DNA of 64,000 bases from Sordariomycetes sp. S80-01Y (taxonomy: Eukaryota > Ascomycota > Sordariomycetes): positions 372,001 through 436,000 of the forward strand of contig JAXQJY010000023.1 in the NCBI GenBank assembly GCA_037042185.1, given 5' to 3'. The notes beneath the pieces are model-generated. The model was not told the origin of the DNA. It did no database searches and saw nothing but the letters and a program-made list of their open reading frames with translations. The position numbers and the translations under genes are program-made. This document shows positions 45,179 through 56,874 of this stretch, piece after piece. Positions within the stretch are counted from its first letter, which is position 1, and each line of letters opens with the position of its first letter.

Positions 45179-46857
45179 TCATCCGCTACCAGCCTGCTCC
45201 AGAGCATCTATTAACGGGATCTGCTTCAGAGGCACGACCTTGGTCTTGTGGTAGTACTTCCAGGCCAGGTACACTAACAACACGAAAGGAATGTCGCTAA
45301 GCCATGTCAGTATTAAGCCACAACTGCGCTTCAAGTAACTCACAAGTATGATGACACGAAGACGCTCATGTCCCAGTTACCAGGGGCGAATGTCGAAAAC
45401 CCGCTGGTGAGCAGTATGACGACGCACATTACTAGCGACGCCTGGGAAGTGTAAACTACCTTTGTTAACTTCAGACCTTTAATTGCCATTCCATTCGACT
45501 TACGCGTCCACTTGTTGTACCACGGCAGCCTCGAAGCAGGAATGTCCTGCACCTTCAACGCCCTCCTCAACCTCATGTGATTCCACAGAATCGCCGTCCA
45601 CGAAACCAGCACCCCGGCAGCCGTCAGTTCTACAAACCACCAGAAAACTTGCAGCGCGCCCTTTGAGAGGCTCAGGAAACTCAAAGCCATGCCGCACGTG
45701 AACAGCAGGACGCACATGTACGGCGTCCCCAGCCTGTTGGTCCGCAGGAAGATCTTGGGTGCCTGGCCTTTCAGCGCCAGCCCGTAGAGCACGCGCGAGC
45801 CGGCAAGAAGGCTTTGATTCGACGAGGACCATGCCGATGTAATGACGACGGCGTTGACGATTGACGGAATCGCAGGTATGCCGGCCGACGATGCTGCGAT
45901 GACGAAGGGGCTCTGTGCGGCGTTTCCGGAGGAAGCATCGAGACGGGGATCGTTGCTTGCGACGAGCATGCCGACCACCAGGATAGCCAGCATGTAGAAA
46001 AGGAAGATGCGGAGGAAGACGCGCTTGCAAGCGGCGGGGATGGCCTTCCTCGGGTTTTGCGTCTCAGCCGCTGCCATGGCTATGGACTCAACACCGGCAA
46101 AAGAGAAAACAGCGCCGGTCAACGCCTGCCAGTACCCGAGGAAGTTGCCCCAGGACCCCTTGGCAATGAACTCGACGAAAGGGCCCGGGTCACGCCAGTA
46201 CTTGAACCCTGTAGCCTCAGCACCCGGAACGGCGCCGCTCGAGATGACGAAGCCCAGGATGATCAGGAAGACCACCAAGGCAATCTTGAGCCAGGCAAAG
46301 AAGTACTCGACCTCGCCAAAGATGCTAATCCGGGAGAAGCCCACAGCCACCGTCAAGGCAATGAAAACAACAATGAAGATGGTCGGGTTCGCATCCGTCC
46401 AGAACTCAAACAGGACACAGATGGCCGTGATCTCGCTCGGTATCGACAGCAGTATGCCGTAGACGAGGTTATACCCCAACGCCACGCCGAGGGCCGGATC
46501 GACCAAAAACTCCGCATGTCTCACGAAGGAGCCTGTCACGGGCAGCAGCGCCGCTACCTCGCCCAGCGCAAACTGCACCGAACATACGACAAGCCCGATG
46601 GTTGCGTACCCGAGCAGAGCACCCAAGGGCCCGCCATTCTGCACCGCGCCTCCGAGGCCCAGGAAGAGGCCTGTCCCGATGGCGCCGGCAATGCCTAGCA
46701 TCGCCAGGTGGCGCTCTGCCAGCCCGCGGGTGAGATCTTGGGACTCATGATGGGTGAGGAGATCGGCATTGCGACTTGGACGGGATGGCGTGCCGGGAAG
46801 CAGCGGCGAGGACTCACTGTAGGGCCTCGGCGCGGCGTGAGCGGCTTGTTCTGCCAT
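45179..46857 (-). CDS. YAT-family amino-acid permease
   Basis: Three exons on the minus strand (45504-46857, 45344-45455, 45179-45296) give 527 aa. The second boundary is hidden: a 48-bp GTAAGT...GTTAAC...TAG intron (45456-45503) has no stop and keeps the frame, so simple reading inserts 16 odd residues (starting RKSNGMAIKG). Splicing gives KWTLYTSQASLVM, which fits the family. Start MAEQAAHAAP at 46857 is chosen over an upstream in-frame ATG at 46983. The N-terminal signature LAERHLAMLGIAGAIGTGLF opens TM1; twelve membrane segments follow, including FSFAGVESIAMAAAETQNPR in the YAT consensus region. It should carry amino acids into the cell by proton symport at the plasma membrane. It is co-oriented with its MFS neighbours. 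Confidence 0.9.
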
Positions 46858-47270
46858 GGCTGCCGCCGAAGACGCTATGCAGGATGTGGTCGTTGCGGGC
46901 TGACGACGGTGGTGGTGATGCTGGAGTGAAGGTCGAGAGAAGATGGCGTGCGACAGTCGATGTTTGATGCCGGCAGGTCCCACCTTTTCCCGGGCTCTCG
47001 GCGCCGGCTCCGGCCCGGATCTGGCCTATCCTACAGAGCACAGAGCACAGAGCACCGTCGTCTCGCGATAAGGAGTAATTGTGTAATAGATGATAATTAT
47101 AGAATATGAATATCTACCAAGACCACCTATCTAATGTCATGACGCATTCCAAGGGTATTCAAACTTCGCATCTGCCATAGCCACACATGCGGCTCATTCA
47201 TCATGTTGAACTGTGACGTGCCTGATGCGCATATCCTCCACCATTCTCCTACATACGTAAAATATCCATT
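46858..47270. other. intergenic
   Basis: About 0.4 kb between two minus-strand genes: permease promoter and 3' UTR of the next MFS gene. A short AT-rich block is at ~47070-47130. A perfect CACAGAG direct repeat (about 47038-47051) is too short to matter. Confidence 0.5.
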
Positions 47271-48948
47271 CTAAACAGTGTAGCGGAAAAAGGTGGCGTT
47301 GTCGCCAGAGTCCTTCTCAAGCATCATCTCGTCCCGGGTGTAGGCGCTCGGCGCCTTGTGCAAGGCGTCGCGACGCTTGTTCTCGCGACGGAGGTAGAGG
47401 GTCATGAAGATGGACAGGCAGCAGGACATGGTCGTTGTTCCGAGAAGGATGAGGTGGCCGGAGAAGTAGTGAGGCTTCTCGTCGGCGCGGACCACGAAGC
47501 CAGCGACGGCACCACCGAGGTTACCCTGTTTGTATGTGTCAGTAACGCGCATCTCCGCGGACGTACGAAGGGACTTACCCAGCCGACGTGCATCGCAATG
47601 CCGACGCCACGCTTAACCGATCCACCAATGTTGTTGCCGTTCCAGGCAACACCTTGGGGTACGTTGGGGTAAATGCCCGAAGCGATCAGGAAGCAGCCGA
47701 AGTACTTGGCGCCCACGCTGTCAACACCTGCAAGGATGGCGAAACCAATCATACTATATCAAATCAGCCACAGAGTTTGTCTTCGCAGAACATTCGAAAC
47801 TTACGCCATGAGGCAGAAGCCAATCATGTAGATACCGCGCTGGCCGTGACGGTCAGCGGCCCAACCTCCACCGACTGTGAACAAGCACGCAACGAAGTAC
47901 GGGGGCACCGTCATCAGCTGCGCAATCTCGTTGCTGTATCCCAATCCCGCGACGATGGAAGGCATGAAGACCGAGATGGAGTAGAGCGGCGTGTAGATGC
48001 CAATGGTAATCATCATGTGAACGTAGATCTTCCAGTCCTTGAAAGCGTCCCACATGAACTTGAGGTCGAAAACATCGGACAGGGCAGAGCGGTCCTCCTC
48101 GAGGCGCGAGCAGATCTCCCGCTTCTCACCTGAAGTGAGGAACTTGGCCGTGTCGGGGTAGTCGTACATGACAAAGTAGGCGGTGATGGCGATCAGGAAG
48201 GTTGCGATACCCTCAAGGATGAAGATCCAAGCCCAGCCTCCGAGCCCAGCCATGCCGTCCATCTTCATGATGCCAAAGGCCAGCAGACCACCGAAGGCGC
48301 CGGCAGCCGTCGCAGCCGAGAAGAAGATGGCCATGCGAAGACCGCACTCATGGCGCTTGTACCACATGGTGATGTAGTAGGTGACGCCGGGGAAGAGACC
48401 GCCCTCGGCGAGACCTAGCGCGCAGCGGACGGCGAGGAGACCGGCAAAGTTGTGAACAATACCCAGCATGATGGTCATGAGACCCCATGCGACCATGATG
48501 CTGGGAATCCAGATGGAGGGGCGGAAACGCTTCATGGCCAGGTTGGATGGGATCTCAGCTGCGACGTAGAAGGGGAAGAAGATGGAGACCGCGATCTACA
48601 TCTGGTCAGTGATCTCGCCATCAGAGCGGGATGAGGCAGATTAGCGCAACTCACGTTGTAGTCCCATTTTCCCGTCATGTTGAGGTCCTCCTCGAGACCC
48701 GCGAGCTTAGCATTTCCAATGTTGGTGCGGTCCAGGAAGGACAGAAGATAGAGCAGCGCGAGGAAGGGCAGCAGAACCTTGTCACACTTGCGCAGCAAGG
48801 CCTTGGTCTGGGTCGCGTCGAAGCGAGCCGTGCCATCGGCGTTGGTGCCAAAAGCAATTTCCTTCTCAGTCATGTTCTTCTCCGTCGACGAAGTTTCGAC
48901 GTTCAGAGCGGCAGGGCTCACATCCGTTTTCTTCTCTGAGATATCCAT
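47271..48948 (-). CDS. MFS permease, Dal5/TNA1-like
   Basis: Four exons on the minus strand (48655-48948, 47805-48595, 47579-47753, 47271-47525) give 504 aa with three short introns (50-59 bp). The family signature KVLLPFLALLYLLSFLDRTN is at TM1, followed by IGNAKLAGLEEDL; the loop motif RCALGLAEGGLFPGVTYY is also present, and twelve membrane segments can be traced. It resembles nicotinate/allantoate-type permeases, but the substrate is not predictable. The second MFS of this family within 5 kb suggests specialised organic-anion or N-compound uptake. An 822-bp-scale divergent region upstream is shared with no close gene, as the next gene (+) starts at 52771. Confidence 0.9.
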
Positions 48949-51900
48949 GGTGGGCTAGTCTGTCGAGCCAGGAAGGCGAAGCGTGAGGCAGGAGAGACGC
49001 GACAAGGGACAGAGAGACAGGGAGAGGGGGAGAGGGGAGACGCGAAGAGGGTAGGACCGATGCGTAGGGCGCGGATTCTCGGTTGCTTTATGGAATACAC
49101 GATCAGCGTGCATCTCAGCTGCGTGCTCGGGAGACTCCATGTCACAGAGCGGATACTCTTCTCTGAGGGCTTCCATTGGCGTCCCTTGGCCCGGCACTCC
49201 TGGCCGGCAAAATTGGCCCCCGACCACGTCGAGGACACGAAGCCAATCACGCGCAGAGGAAAGAGGCCGTTCTGGACGAACAAGGCTGGATGGCTGTGCC
49301 ACATCCGTCAGAACTTCGACTCCCCCGCAGGATCCATATCTCCCGGACCCGCAGCACTTGCAGGGTGGTGGTCCGGCGTGCCTCCACGTTGAGTTAGACT
49401 CGAACCTTGCGAAGCTTACCAGGGCACCCCATTCCCCAGCTCTCGGGGTCTAGCGCGCGCGCCCAGTTGGCGGTCTCTGCTTCTAGAAAGAACGCGTCGC
49501 TCTGGAACACAGCCCCAGCTGCGGAATGAGGTATCGATCTGGGTTAGCAACTACGTAGACTGACGCATAGTCTGCCCTTGGCGTGCTCTTCCACACGACC
49601 GAGTTGTGGGGGGCCAGCACCGCGGCGGTCTTGAATTCCAGCTTTCTGGTGTCGAACTCTGTCGGATAAGTGGGAGCGTCCGTGCGGGCTTCTGTTTGGA
49701 TTCTTCGGGCCTGCCAGCCTGCCGTCTCACACCAGCCTAGCAACATACAGTATGGCTTGATATTGGGTGTCTGCCCTGGCCTGGTCGGCAAAACCGGCAT
49801 ACGACGCTGCAAGCTGTGCTCTTCTCTAGCCTGTCCCACCGAATAGAAACAATGTCTTGAGGCGGCAAGCCAGACCGCCTAGATTACGGACCCAGTGACT
49901 CAGGCTGCAGAAAGCCCTGAATGCGGCGAAATGAAAGGCCTGACCACCGAAGCTGGCGTCCCCCTCCTCGGTGGGTTTCGAGGACACATTGTAACACGGA
50001 AGCGTTGGTTCAGAATTCAACATGAGACGCGCACGGTGGAGCGTCTGGACCATCCCCCAGATTCGGCACATTCCCCAACTAAGTTCGAAGAGCGGGCGTG
50101 TGGATCGTGGAGAGGCCCTACGCGCTTCTGTCCCCAAAAGCCCCCTCCTGCCAACTAGCAGTCTTGAGACCAATCCTCGGCCCAGCGGAGAGGCACGCTG
50201 TCATTGTTGGCAATGCCCTTGTAAGCAGGGAGGTTTCCAAGGCGGCGTCGAAGTGCGCCACGGAACCGTCGGTGGAAGGACAGCAACGCCAGGCCCAGGA
50301 ACAGCCCAAGAGCAGGGACGCGGCAGAGGGCGCATGTGAGGAGGGAGGGCTTGCTAGCGCCATGCAGTGCAACTATCTCATCATCCATGGGTGCCTAAAC
50401 GGAATCCGCCAATCCAAGGCCGCGACGGGGTCGACCAACCCAGGGTGCCGGCGGCCTCTTCTGCTGCTTTCCGCCGGGGAGGGGATGTTGGTCTGATACG
50501 AGCAGGAAATCAGCTCTTGCTGCTCGGACGAAGGGGACCTCCTAAGCTTTGCGCACATGGCGAGGAAACTGTTGAGGGCTGTGGAGCGAGCGTTGGAAAA
50601 TCTGGGGGGGGAGGGGAGGGATCCCGACTGAATCGCGGAGGGAAATGGGCCCTCACGAGGACGAGGCGGGGCTCTCCTCCAGTTAAACTTAGAAATAAGG
50701 ACTGAGATAAGCTCTGCTCCACTTGTTAAGCTCAACATTAAACTCGTAGCTTCTGACTAACAGCGTGACATCTCACTGGACCCTTTGTCGCCGTGTTCCT
50801 GAGAGGACATCTCCTGGGCATCTCCTCGTAGAATTTGTTTCCTGAGGCGTCGCCATCGCCATGGCCAATTTTCGTCACCGTCGGACATTTTCGTCTGCCG
50901 CTGCCAATTTCAACCATGCGACAGGGGTCGGCCGTGGCTGTCTCTCCCCCGCCCCCTACTCGATCCCCGGCGGCTGACGCCCTGGCGCTGCATTGGCACA
51001 CCCGGAGCCGCTGGGAACGGCATGGGGCATTGATGAGTATCGTAGTTTCATGTATTACTGTATGGGTGCCGGCCAAAAACTTCCTCTCGTCCGTACGCCA
51101 CACGCTATGCAGGGTGGTGTCTGACATGGTGCGTCGCGCAGGATAGCCCGAACCGCACTGGGCGGGCGACTGCTCGGTTGGCTCGAGCGTCTCTGAAGGC
51201 AGACCGCTAATTGTATTCTTAAGCGGCCTGTACATTAACCTGGGCGTAGCGTGTTGGCAAATCTTAACGGTGATCGGCCAGATGGAGATCCCAAGTTCCA
51301 TGGAATGGCAACATCGCGTCGAGGGCCCTGCATCCTGCCACGTTTCGAGCCCGAAGTCTGGTGTCACTTGAAATGAACGCCCGTGTAGTGCGCGCTCCGC
51401 AGGTTCCGTGTGAGATGAATTGCACCCTGCCAGGCTCGCACAACATCGTGCGCCAAACCGAAGCTGGTACATCACGATAACACCCTGGACAGCGCCCGTA
51501 GGGTCCTACGTGGCCGAAAGTAAGGGAGCAGAGGTGCCAAGCGTTAGCACATATGAGATCCAGCCCACCGGATGCATTGTGCCGTGTCTAGATGGCTCCA
51601 AGCGTTATCTAGATAGCGTTGCACCGCAGGTTTATGCAGATGGCTGGAACGGCCGGTTATTATCAGTAAGGCTTGTCCTACGTTTCGAGACTCAAAAAAG
51701 ATTCCATCTTCGCACCGAACACGGTGGTATTTGGGCCAAGCCACCGGAAAGGCGACGTCTTCAGCTCGGGTTCCATTACGAGGTCGCATTGATGCCCTTT
51801 GTGGTGGCCCCAAGTAAGATTGAAGTTGCATTGACACCTGTAAGCGCGCGACGGGATGTGGGCAGAATATCGGACGGGGAGGACGAGAGATCAGCCGGAC

Positions 51901-52020
51901 CCAGAAGCTGCGCATTCTCAAATCCAGCCAATCAGCACGCAATATAATTCAGTTACAGTCGAGTTTGGGTGTGGAAGAGTGGGATGCGCAGCTTCTGGGT
52001 GATCAGACTTACAGATGCCC

Positions 52021-52034
52021 AAAAAAAAAAAAAA
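52021..52034. repeat. homopolymer A14
   Basis: Fourteen consecutive A residues; a poly-A tract with no linked gene signal, possibly a relic of a retroposed insertion or simple slippage. Confidence 0.9.
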
Positions 52035-52626
52035 CCACCAAAGAAATTGATCCACCATTCATGTTCTCTTAGCTTTTGAGGGCTCTTGATACCCGCGATG
52101 TCGCACTGGATTCACGAAAACTCAGGGTGTTGGTTGGGTTGCCAGCAGACGGTGGATTCCTAGCAGCACGCCTCGGTTCTTTACCCGCGCAGCCCATGCC
52201 GCCTGTGAAAGGAGCCAAACCCCCAGAGCACCTGACTTGCATTAGATCCCACTACAGTATTAGCCAATGCCTCGCAAATGAGTTCTACACCGCCACAGTC
52301 TGGAAAGCCACTGCGCTGCATCCGGGGATGTGGGGCCGGACTTACACGCGAGCTCCGGCCGGCTGGCGTCAGCCAGTCCGAAAAAAGCGGCTTCAGGTCC
52401 CGTCTTCACTCCGTGGCTGGCGCCATCAAGACCCTATTTGAAGTCGATCTCTTCCTGTCTTGGTTTGGCGACCAGATAATGTCGGATTTAAAGTAGTCTC
52501 TCGACCTAGACTGGACATGGCTGATTGTGTAGCATCATCGCCGCGGGATTCACAATTGAACCCAGTCTCAGTTGATGGTCGCCACCGATGGGATTAGGGG
52601 GCTCATTGACTGATGAGCAGCATCTC

Positions 52627-52648
52627 ATACTCCTGTGTCGAGGAGTAT
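52627..52648. promoter_or_regulatory. inverted repeat with TATA-like end, upstream of AKR gene
   Basis: ATACTCCT and AGGAGTAT are exact complements separated by six bases, about 123 bases before the reductase ATG. The right arm runs into GTATAAG (52645-52651), a TATA-like element. A dimeric regulator site next to the core promoter is plausible. Confidence 0.45.
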
Positions 52649-52770
52649 AAGAATGGTTGATTATCTATCAATTTTTGAGTCAATATCATCTCAAATTTCA
52701 TCATACCACGGAAGCAACCACTCGTAGACCAATAACTTCACCTTAGTTGATCAAGCACACAACTGCCACG

Positions 52771-53961
52771 ATGGATGCCAAGCTCCTGGAACCTGCACCC
52801 GCTCCCAAAACCGAGCTGGAACGCTACCGTATCCTCTCATCCAGCGCCGGCGTCAAAGTTTCGCCTCTGGTTCTCGGTGCAATGTCGATCGGCGAGGCCT
52901 GGCCGGAGACGATGGGCGTGATGACCAAGGAAAAGGCTTGGGAGCTCATGAGCGCTTTCTACGACTCTGGTGGCAACTTCATCGACACGGCCCCTAACTA
53001 CCAGAATGAACAGTCTGAGCTCTGGATCGGACAGTGGATGAAGGAGAAGGACATCAGAGACCAGATGTTCGTCGCTACCAAGTTCACGACCAACTACCGC
53101 AATTGGGACCTTGGAAAGGGCGGCAAGACACTGAACTACGGTGGCAACAGCCGGAAGACCTTGAACATGTCCGTGAGAGACTCACTCAAGAGACTGCAAA
53201 CGGACTACCTCGACCTGCTGTTCGTGCACTTTTGGGATTACACGACCAGCATCGAGGAATTGATGGATTCTCTGCACGCTCTGGTCGAGTCTGGCAAGGT
53301 TCTCTACCTGGGCGTCTCCAACACTCCGGCCTGGATCGTCTCGGCCGCCAACACCTACGCTCGGCAGAAGGGCAAGACACCATTCTCGGTTTATCAGGGC
53401 AGATGGAACGTCCTGCGTCGCGATTTCGAGCGCGACATCATCCCGATGGCCCGTCAGTTCGGCATGGCGTTGCTGCCCTGGGACGTCCTCGGCTCCGGCA
53501 AGTTCCAATCCAAGAAGCAGATCGAAGCCCGCGCAGCTCAGGGTGAAGCGCTCCGCTCAACCTTGACCAACGACGCCAAGATGGGCTTCACGAAGCTTCA
53601 GAGCGACGAGGAAGAACGTATCAGCGAGGCTTTGGAGCGAGTCGCGCTGGAGATTGGCGAGGGCGCAACCGTCCAGCAAGTTGCTCTGGCGTACGTCATG
53701 CAGAAGGCGCACAACGTGTTTCCCATCGTCGGCGGGAGGAAGGTCGAGCATCTGAAAGACAACATAAAGGCGCTGAGCATCCGCTTGACGAAGGAGCACA
53801 TGCAGGCGTTGGAGGGCGCCAGTGCCTTCGACGTTGGATATCCCCACAACATTATCGGGGACGATCCGAGGGAGAAGGATGAGCCGAATCCAATCGCTAT
53901 AATGTCTGCGCACTTGGATTATCCTCGCAATGGGCCGACTCAGAGACCGCTGGTGCAGTAA
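52771..53961 (+). CDS. aldo-keto reductase, aryl-alcohol dehydrogenase type
   Basis: A single exon of 396 aa. The AKR catalytic tetrad is present: Asp72 (in FIDTAPNYQNE), Tyr77, Lys104 (ATKF) and His153 (FVHFWD). VPIVGGRK-type NADPH-binding sequence appears as FPIVGGRKVEHLKDNIKAL near residues 325-345. Best match by recollection is the fungal AAD/NorA-like group (aryl-alcohol dehydrogenase, norsolorinate reductase), which reduces aromatic or aliphatic aldehydes with NADPH in the cytosol. Substrate is not predictable. Start MDAKLLEPAP at 52771 follows an A/C-rich leader; no ATG lies upstream in frame. Its 3' end is 134 bases from the convergent permease. Confidence 0.92.
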   Translation: MDAKLLEPAPAPKTELERYRILSSSAGVKVSPLVLGAMSIGEAWPETMGVMTKEKAWELMSAFYDSGGNFIDTAPNYQNEQSELWIGQWMKEKDIRDQMFVATKFTTNYRNWDLGKGGKTLNYGGNSRKTLNMSVRDSLKRLQTDYLDLLFVHFWDYTTSIEELMDSLHALVESGKVLYLGVSNTPAWIVSAANTYARQKGKTPFSVYQGRWNVLRRDFERDIIPMARQFGMALLPWDVLGSGKFQSKKQIEARAAQGEALRSTLTNDAKMGFTKLQSDEEERISEALERVALEIGEGATVQQVALAYVMQKAHNVFPIVGGRKVEHLKDNIKALSIRLTKEHMQALEGASAFDVGYPHNIIGDDPREKDEPNPIAIMSAHLDYPRNGPTQRPLVQ

Positions 53962-54095
53962 TAGATACAACACTTAGCAAAGGTAGTGGATGTAGCAGCA
54001 GTTAAAGTCATGCGATTGGCTTCATTTGAATTCTTCTAGTCATACACACTCTCCACTTCCATGCCATTCTTCGTCCAACCTGACTGATGATCCTT

Positions 54096-55847
54096 TTACC
54101 AGATTCGCTCCCAGCACCTCCGCCAGAAGGGCATGGCAGCCAACTCCCGCTGCCAGTTCTCCTGGATGCCGCCCTCTTCCCAATGCCTGCACTCGTGATC
54201 GGCCTCGGCCTTTCCACTGACCAAGTCCGCCTCGGAGGATTTCACCAGCTTCGTCTTCTTGATGATCTTCCAGCCAAAGTACAAGATGACCGAGTAGGGC
54301 AGGCAGAAGTAGCTGGTGATGAAGCCCTGGACACTGAAGGGAGCGAACGTATCGAACCCGATGAAAGTCAGGGCCAGGCATCCCATGAAAAGCCCAAGGT
54401 AGGCAGCATAGGGGTTCAGAGGCGCAACGTAGTACATGAACTCGTTGGTGAGCCCCTGAGCCCGGCGAGCGTGCCACCAGCCGACGAAGGTGAGGATCAT
54501 CATGGTGTAGGTGGCGATGAGACCGGTGGTGGTGAGGTCGACGAACCAGTAGAAGACTTCGACGGCGTTGTTGGAAGAGGCGAGGAAGGTGATGCAGCTG
54601 ATCAGGGTGACGGTGGCGACGCAGTAGATCGGGACACCGGAGCCAGTACACTTGAGGAGGAACTTGGGCGCTTGGCCATCTGTAATCTGTTAGCATTGCA
54701 AGGCTTTGACAGGGACTAGGATGTGGCCCAAGTCCGACCAGCGGGGGTACATACCTCGTGCAAGACCGTAAAGGGTTCTCGATGCGGCGTAAAGATACGC
54801 GTTACCGCAAGACAGACCGGAAGTCAGGATCAGGAAGTTGATGAGAGATGGCAGTCCAGTGATCCCGAGGTTTTGGATTCCAATGACCCAGGGCGATGCC
54901 GCGGATCCTGCAGAGCCATCTTCCAGAGACCCAAGAAGTCGGTCGTCGTCTGAGCTGCAGATGATACCAACAGCCAAAACACCGACCACGTAGAAGCCAA
55001 CCAGTCGGTAGAAGATCAGGCTGGCAACACGAGGAATAGTGCGACGAGGGTTGCGAATCTCACCTGCCGCGACAGAAATCATGTCAGGGCCAGCAATAGT
55101 GAATCCAGCGTACAGGATGACTTTCCACCAGCCCAGGAACCGACCGAGTGCGCCATCGGTGTAGTAGCTCAGCATGGCCCTGTTATCGGTCCAGTAGCGG
55201 AAGCCGTAAGCATCCCCCTTCGGGTTGCCGCCACACATGGTGACGAGCGTGATGAGGACCAGACCAAACAAGAGCAAGATTTTGAGAGAAGCCATGACGA
55301 ATTCGGCCTCTCCGTAGAACTTGACAGCGACGACGTTGAGGAAGACGCACACTGCCATCGACATGGCGATCCAGGCGGCGGGGTTGACATCCGGCAGCCA
55401 GTAGCTCATGATAGTTGCCACGGCCGAGTATTCCACGCACACCAGCATGGTGCCTGCGTAGAAGTACGTCCATCCCATTGCAAAGCCCATGGCAGGGTCG
55501 ATAAAGCGACTTGCCAGCTCGAAAATAGATCCACGGATGGGGAGGTAGCTGCACATCTCCGCCACGCAGAGGTTACAGGGCCAGACGAAGAAGACACCCC
55601 AGATCAGGTAGCCAAGGAAGAGCGAGAGAGGACCGGCTTTGGACAGAACACCACCTATACCCACGAACAAGCCCGTGCCGATACTTCCACCGATAGCCAT
55701 GAGCTGTACGTGACGCGGGGAGAGACCGCGCTTGGTCGAACCGTACTGCTCCTCGAGCAGGTTGGTCGCCGTCGTCTTCTCGGCGGTAACATCGTAGTCC
55801 TGCGCAGGCGGAGCCTTGGTAGTCTCGATGTCGTCCTGGCCGCCCAT
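54096..55847 (-). CDS. amino-acid permease (APC superfamily, YAT-like)
   Basis: Two exons on the minus strand (54755-55847 and 54096-54679; 75-bp intron, phase 1) give 558 aa. N-terminal signature: RHVQLMAIGGSIGTGLFVGI opens TM1; further markers are MGWTYFYAG (TM3), GPDMISVAAGEIRNPRRT in the loop after TM6, and SCGNAYLYAASRTLYGLARD across the splice site. About twelve membrane segments. The C-terminus is charged and ends WRRCWERIW. It resembles fungal general or proline-type permeases and should import amino acids by proton symport. It is distinct from the permease at 45-47 kb, so this region carries two separate members. Start at 55847 follows a purine/pyrimidine-mixed leader. Confidence 0.92.
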
Positions 55848-56874
55848 TGTAGCTGAATTGCTTGAATCAAGGGCAGTATCTCGCGCCGAGGATCAAAGAC
55901 AACGTTCCAGATGGAATGAAAAGAATGATTCTGGAAACCTTCGAGAAAACCCCGCAGGGGCGGGAGGCGAGTGATATACTGCAACCCATCGCAACGCAAT
56001 TGCCGACGTTCCGTCCATTTGGAGCCCTGTCTTTGGAGATGGCGAGAGTCAGGTTGGGGTATGGTCGTGAAGATCAGGGATTGGGAGGGGGCCGTTATCG
56101 CAACGACGAAGCAACGTCCCAGTCCCGAGCGAACCAACTATCACGGCTCGGTGCGATTGTGGAGAAGATCAAGGGGCACGAGGCGATAAGCGTGGAGATG
56201 GGCATCTGCCGTCGTGATAAGGTCTGGTGTGGCTTGTGGTGACTGACGGAGAAAGCCGGGGCTCAGAGGTGATAACGGCGCCAGAGTTCAGCTTTGCTTG
56301 GATCTTGGTCTGGACTCGCCTTAATGATCTGGATTCTTCTCAGTGGTCTGGACGAGCTCCGTGGTTCGGATGCTGTCCGTGAGGATGTTGGGGTAGTGGA
56401 GTTCTACAAGGTGACAAATCCACAATTCCAGCGGCATGGAATGTCATTCGGCAACCGTGTGAGGTCACGAGGCTGGCTCGAGCTCGATTGCGATTCAGGA
56501 AGAGGCTGTTACTGGTCAGGAGCTGCTGTACAGTAGTTGTGAGGGTATGGGACCTCTGGGCTGTTCCATAATCCCGCATCGGGAAACTTATATCTATTCC
56601 GCGCAGGGCCGCGCGCAAAGCCACAGACAACATTCAATGTGTCAAGTATCAAGAGTGGGACTGGGAAACAACGGTAAATAGTCGCTATCACATAATCCAA
56701 GTGTGGTCTTAAGTTTTTGGATTGCCTTCGGAATTTGGCCGTCCTGGCGATAATGATGTACCGCAGCTCAAAGAGCAGTGGCGTGCTTCACGTGCCAAAG
56801 ATATTTCAGACAACTTGTCTGGAAGTTATGGCCATTTATGAACGCAGACATATCTCCAACGATCAGCTACATCA
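55848..56874. other. intergenic
   Basis: About 1 kb, between the permease start (-) and the amidase stop (-). Only short frames on either strand; nothing recognised. Confidence 0.5.

Larger units (their letters stand above)
48949..52770. other. 3.8-kb gene-free divergent region
   Basis: It lies between the MFS gene (-) and the aldo-keto reductase gene (+). The largest frame (175 codons, 51420-51947) has no domain character, and others are shorter. It contains an A14 run (52021-52034), a near-promoter inverted repeat (52627-52648) and no recognisable transposon or RNA gene. Confidence 0.5.

Noticed and set aside
51420-51947. 175-codon plus frame
   Set aside because: No recognisable motif; codon content does not resemble neighbouring genes.
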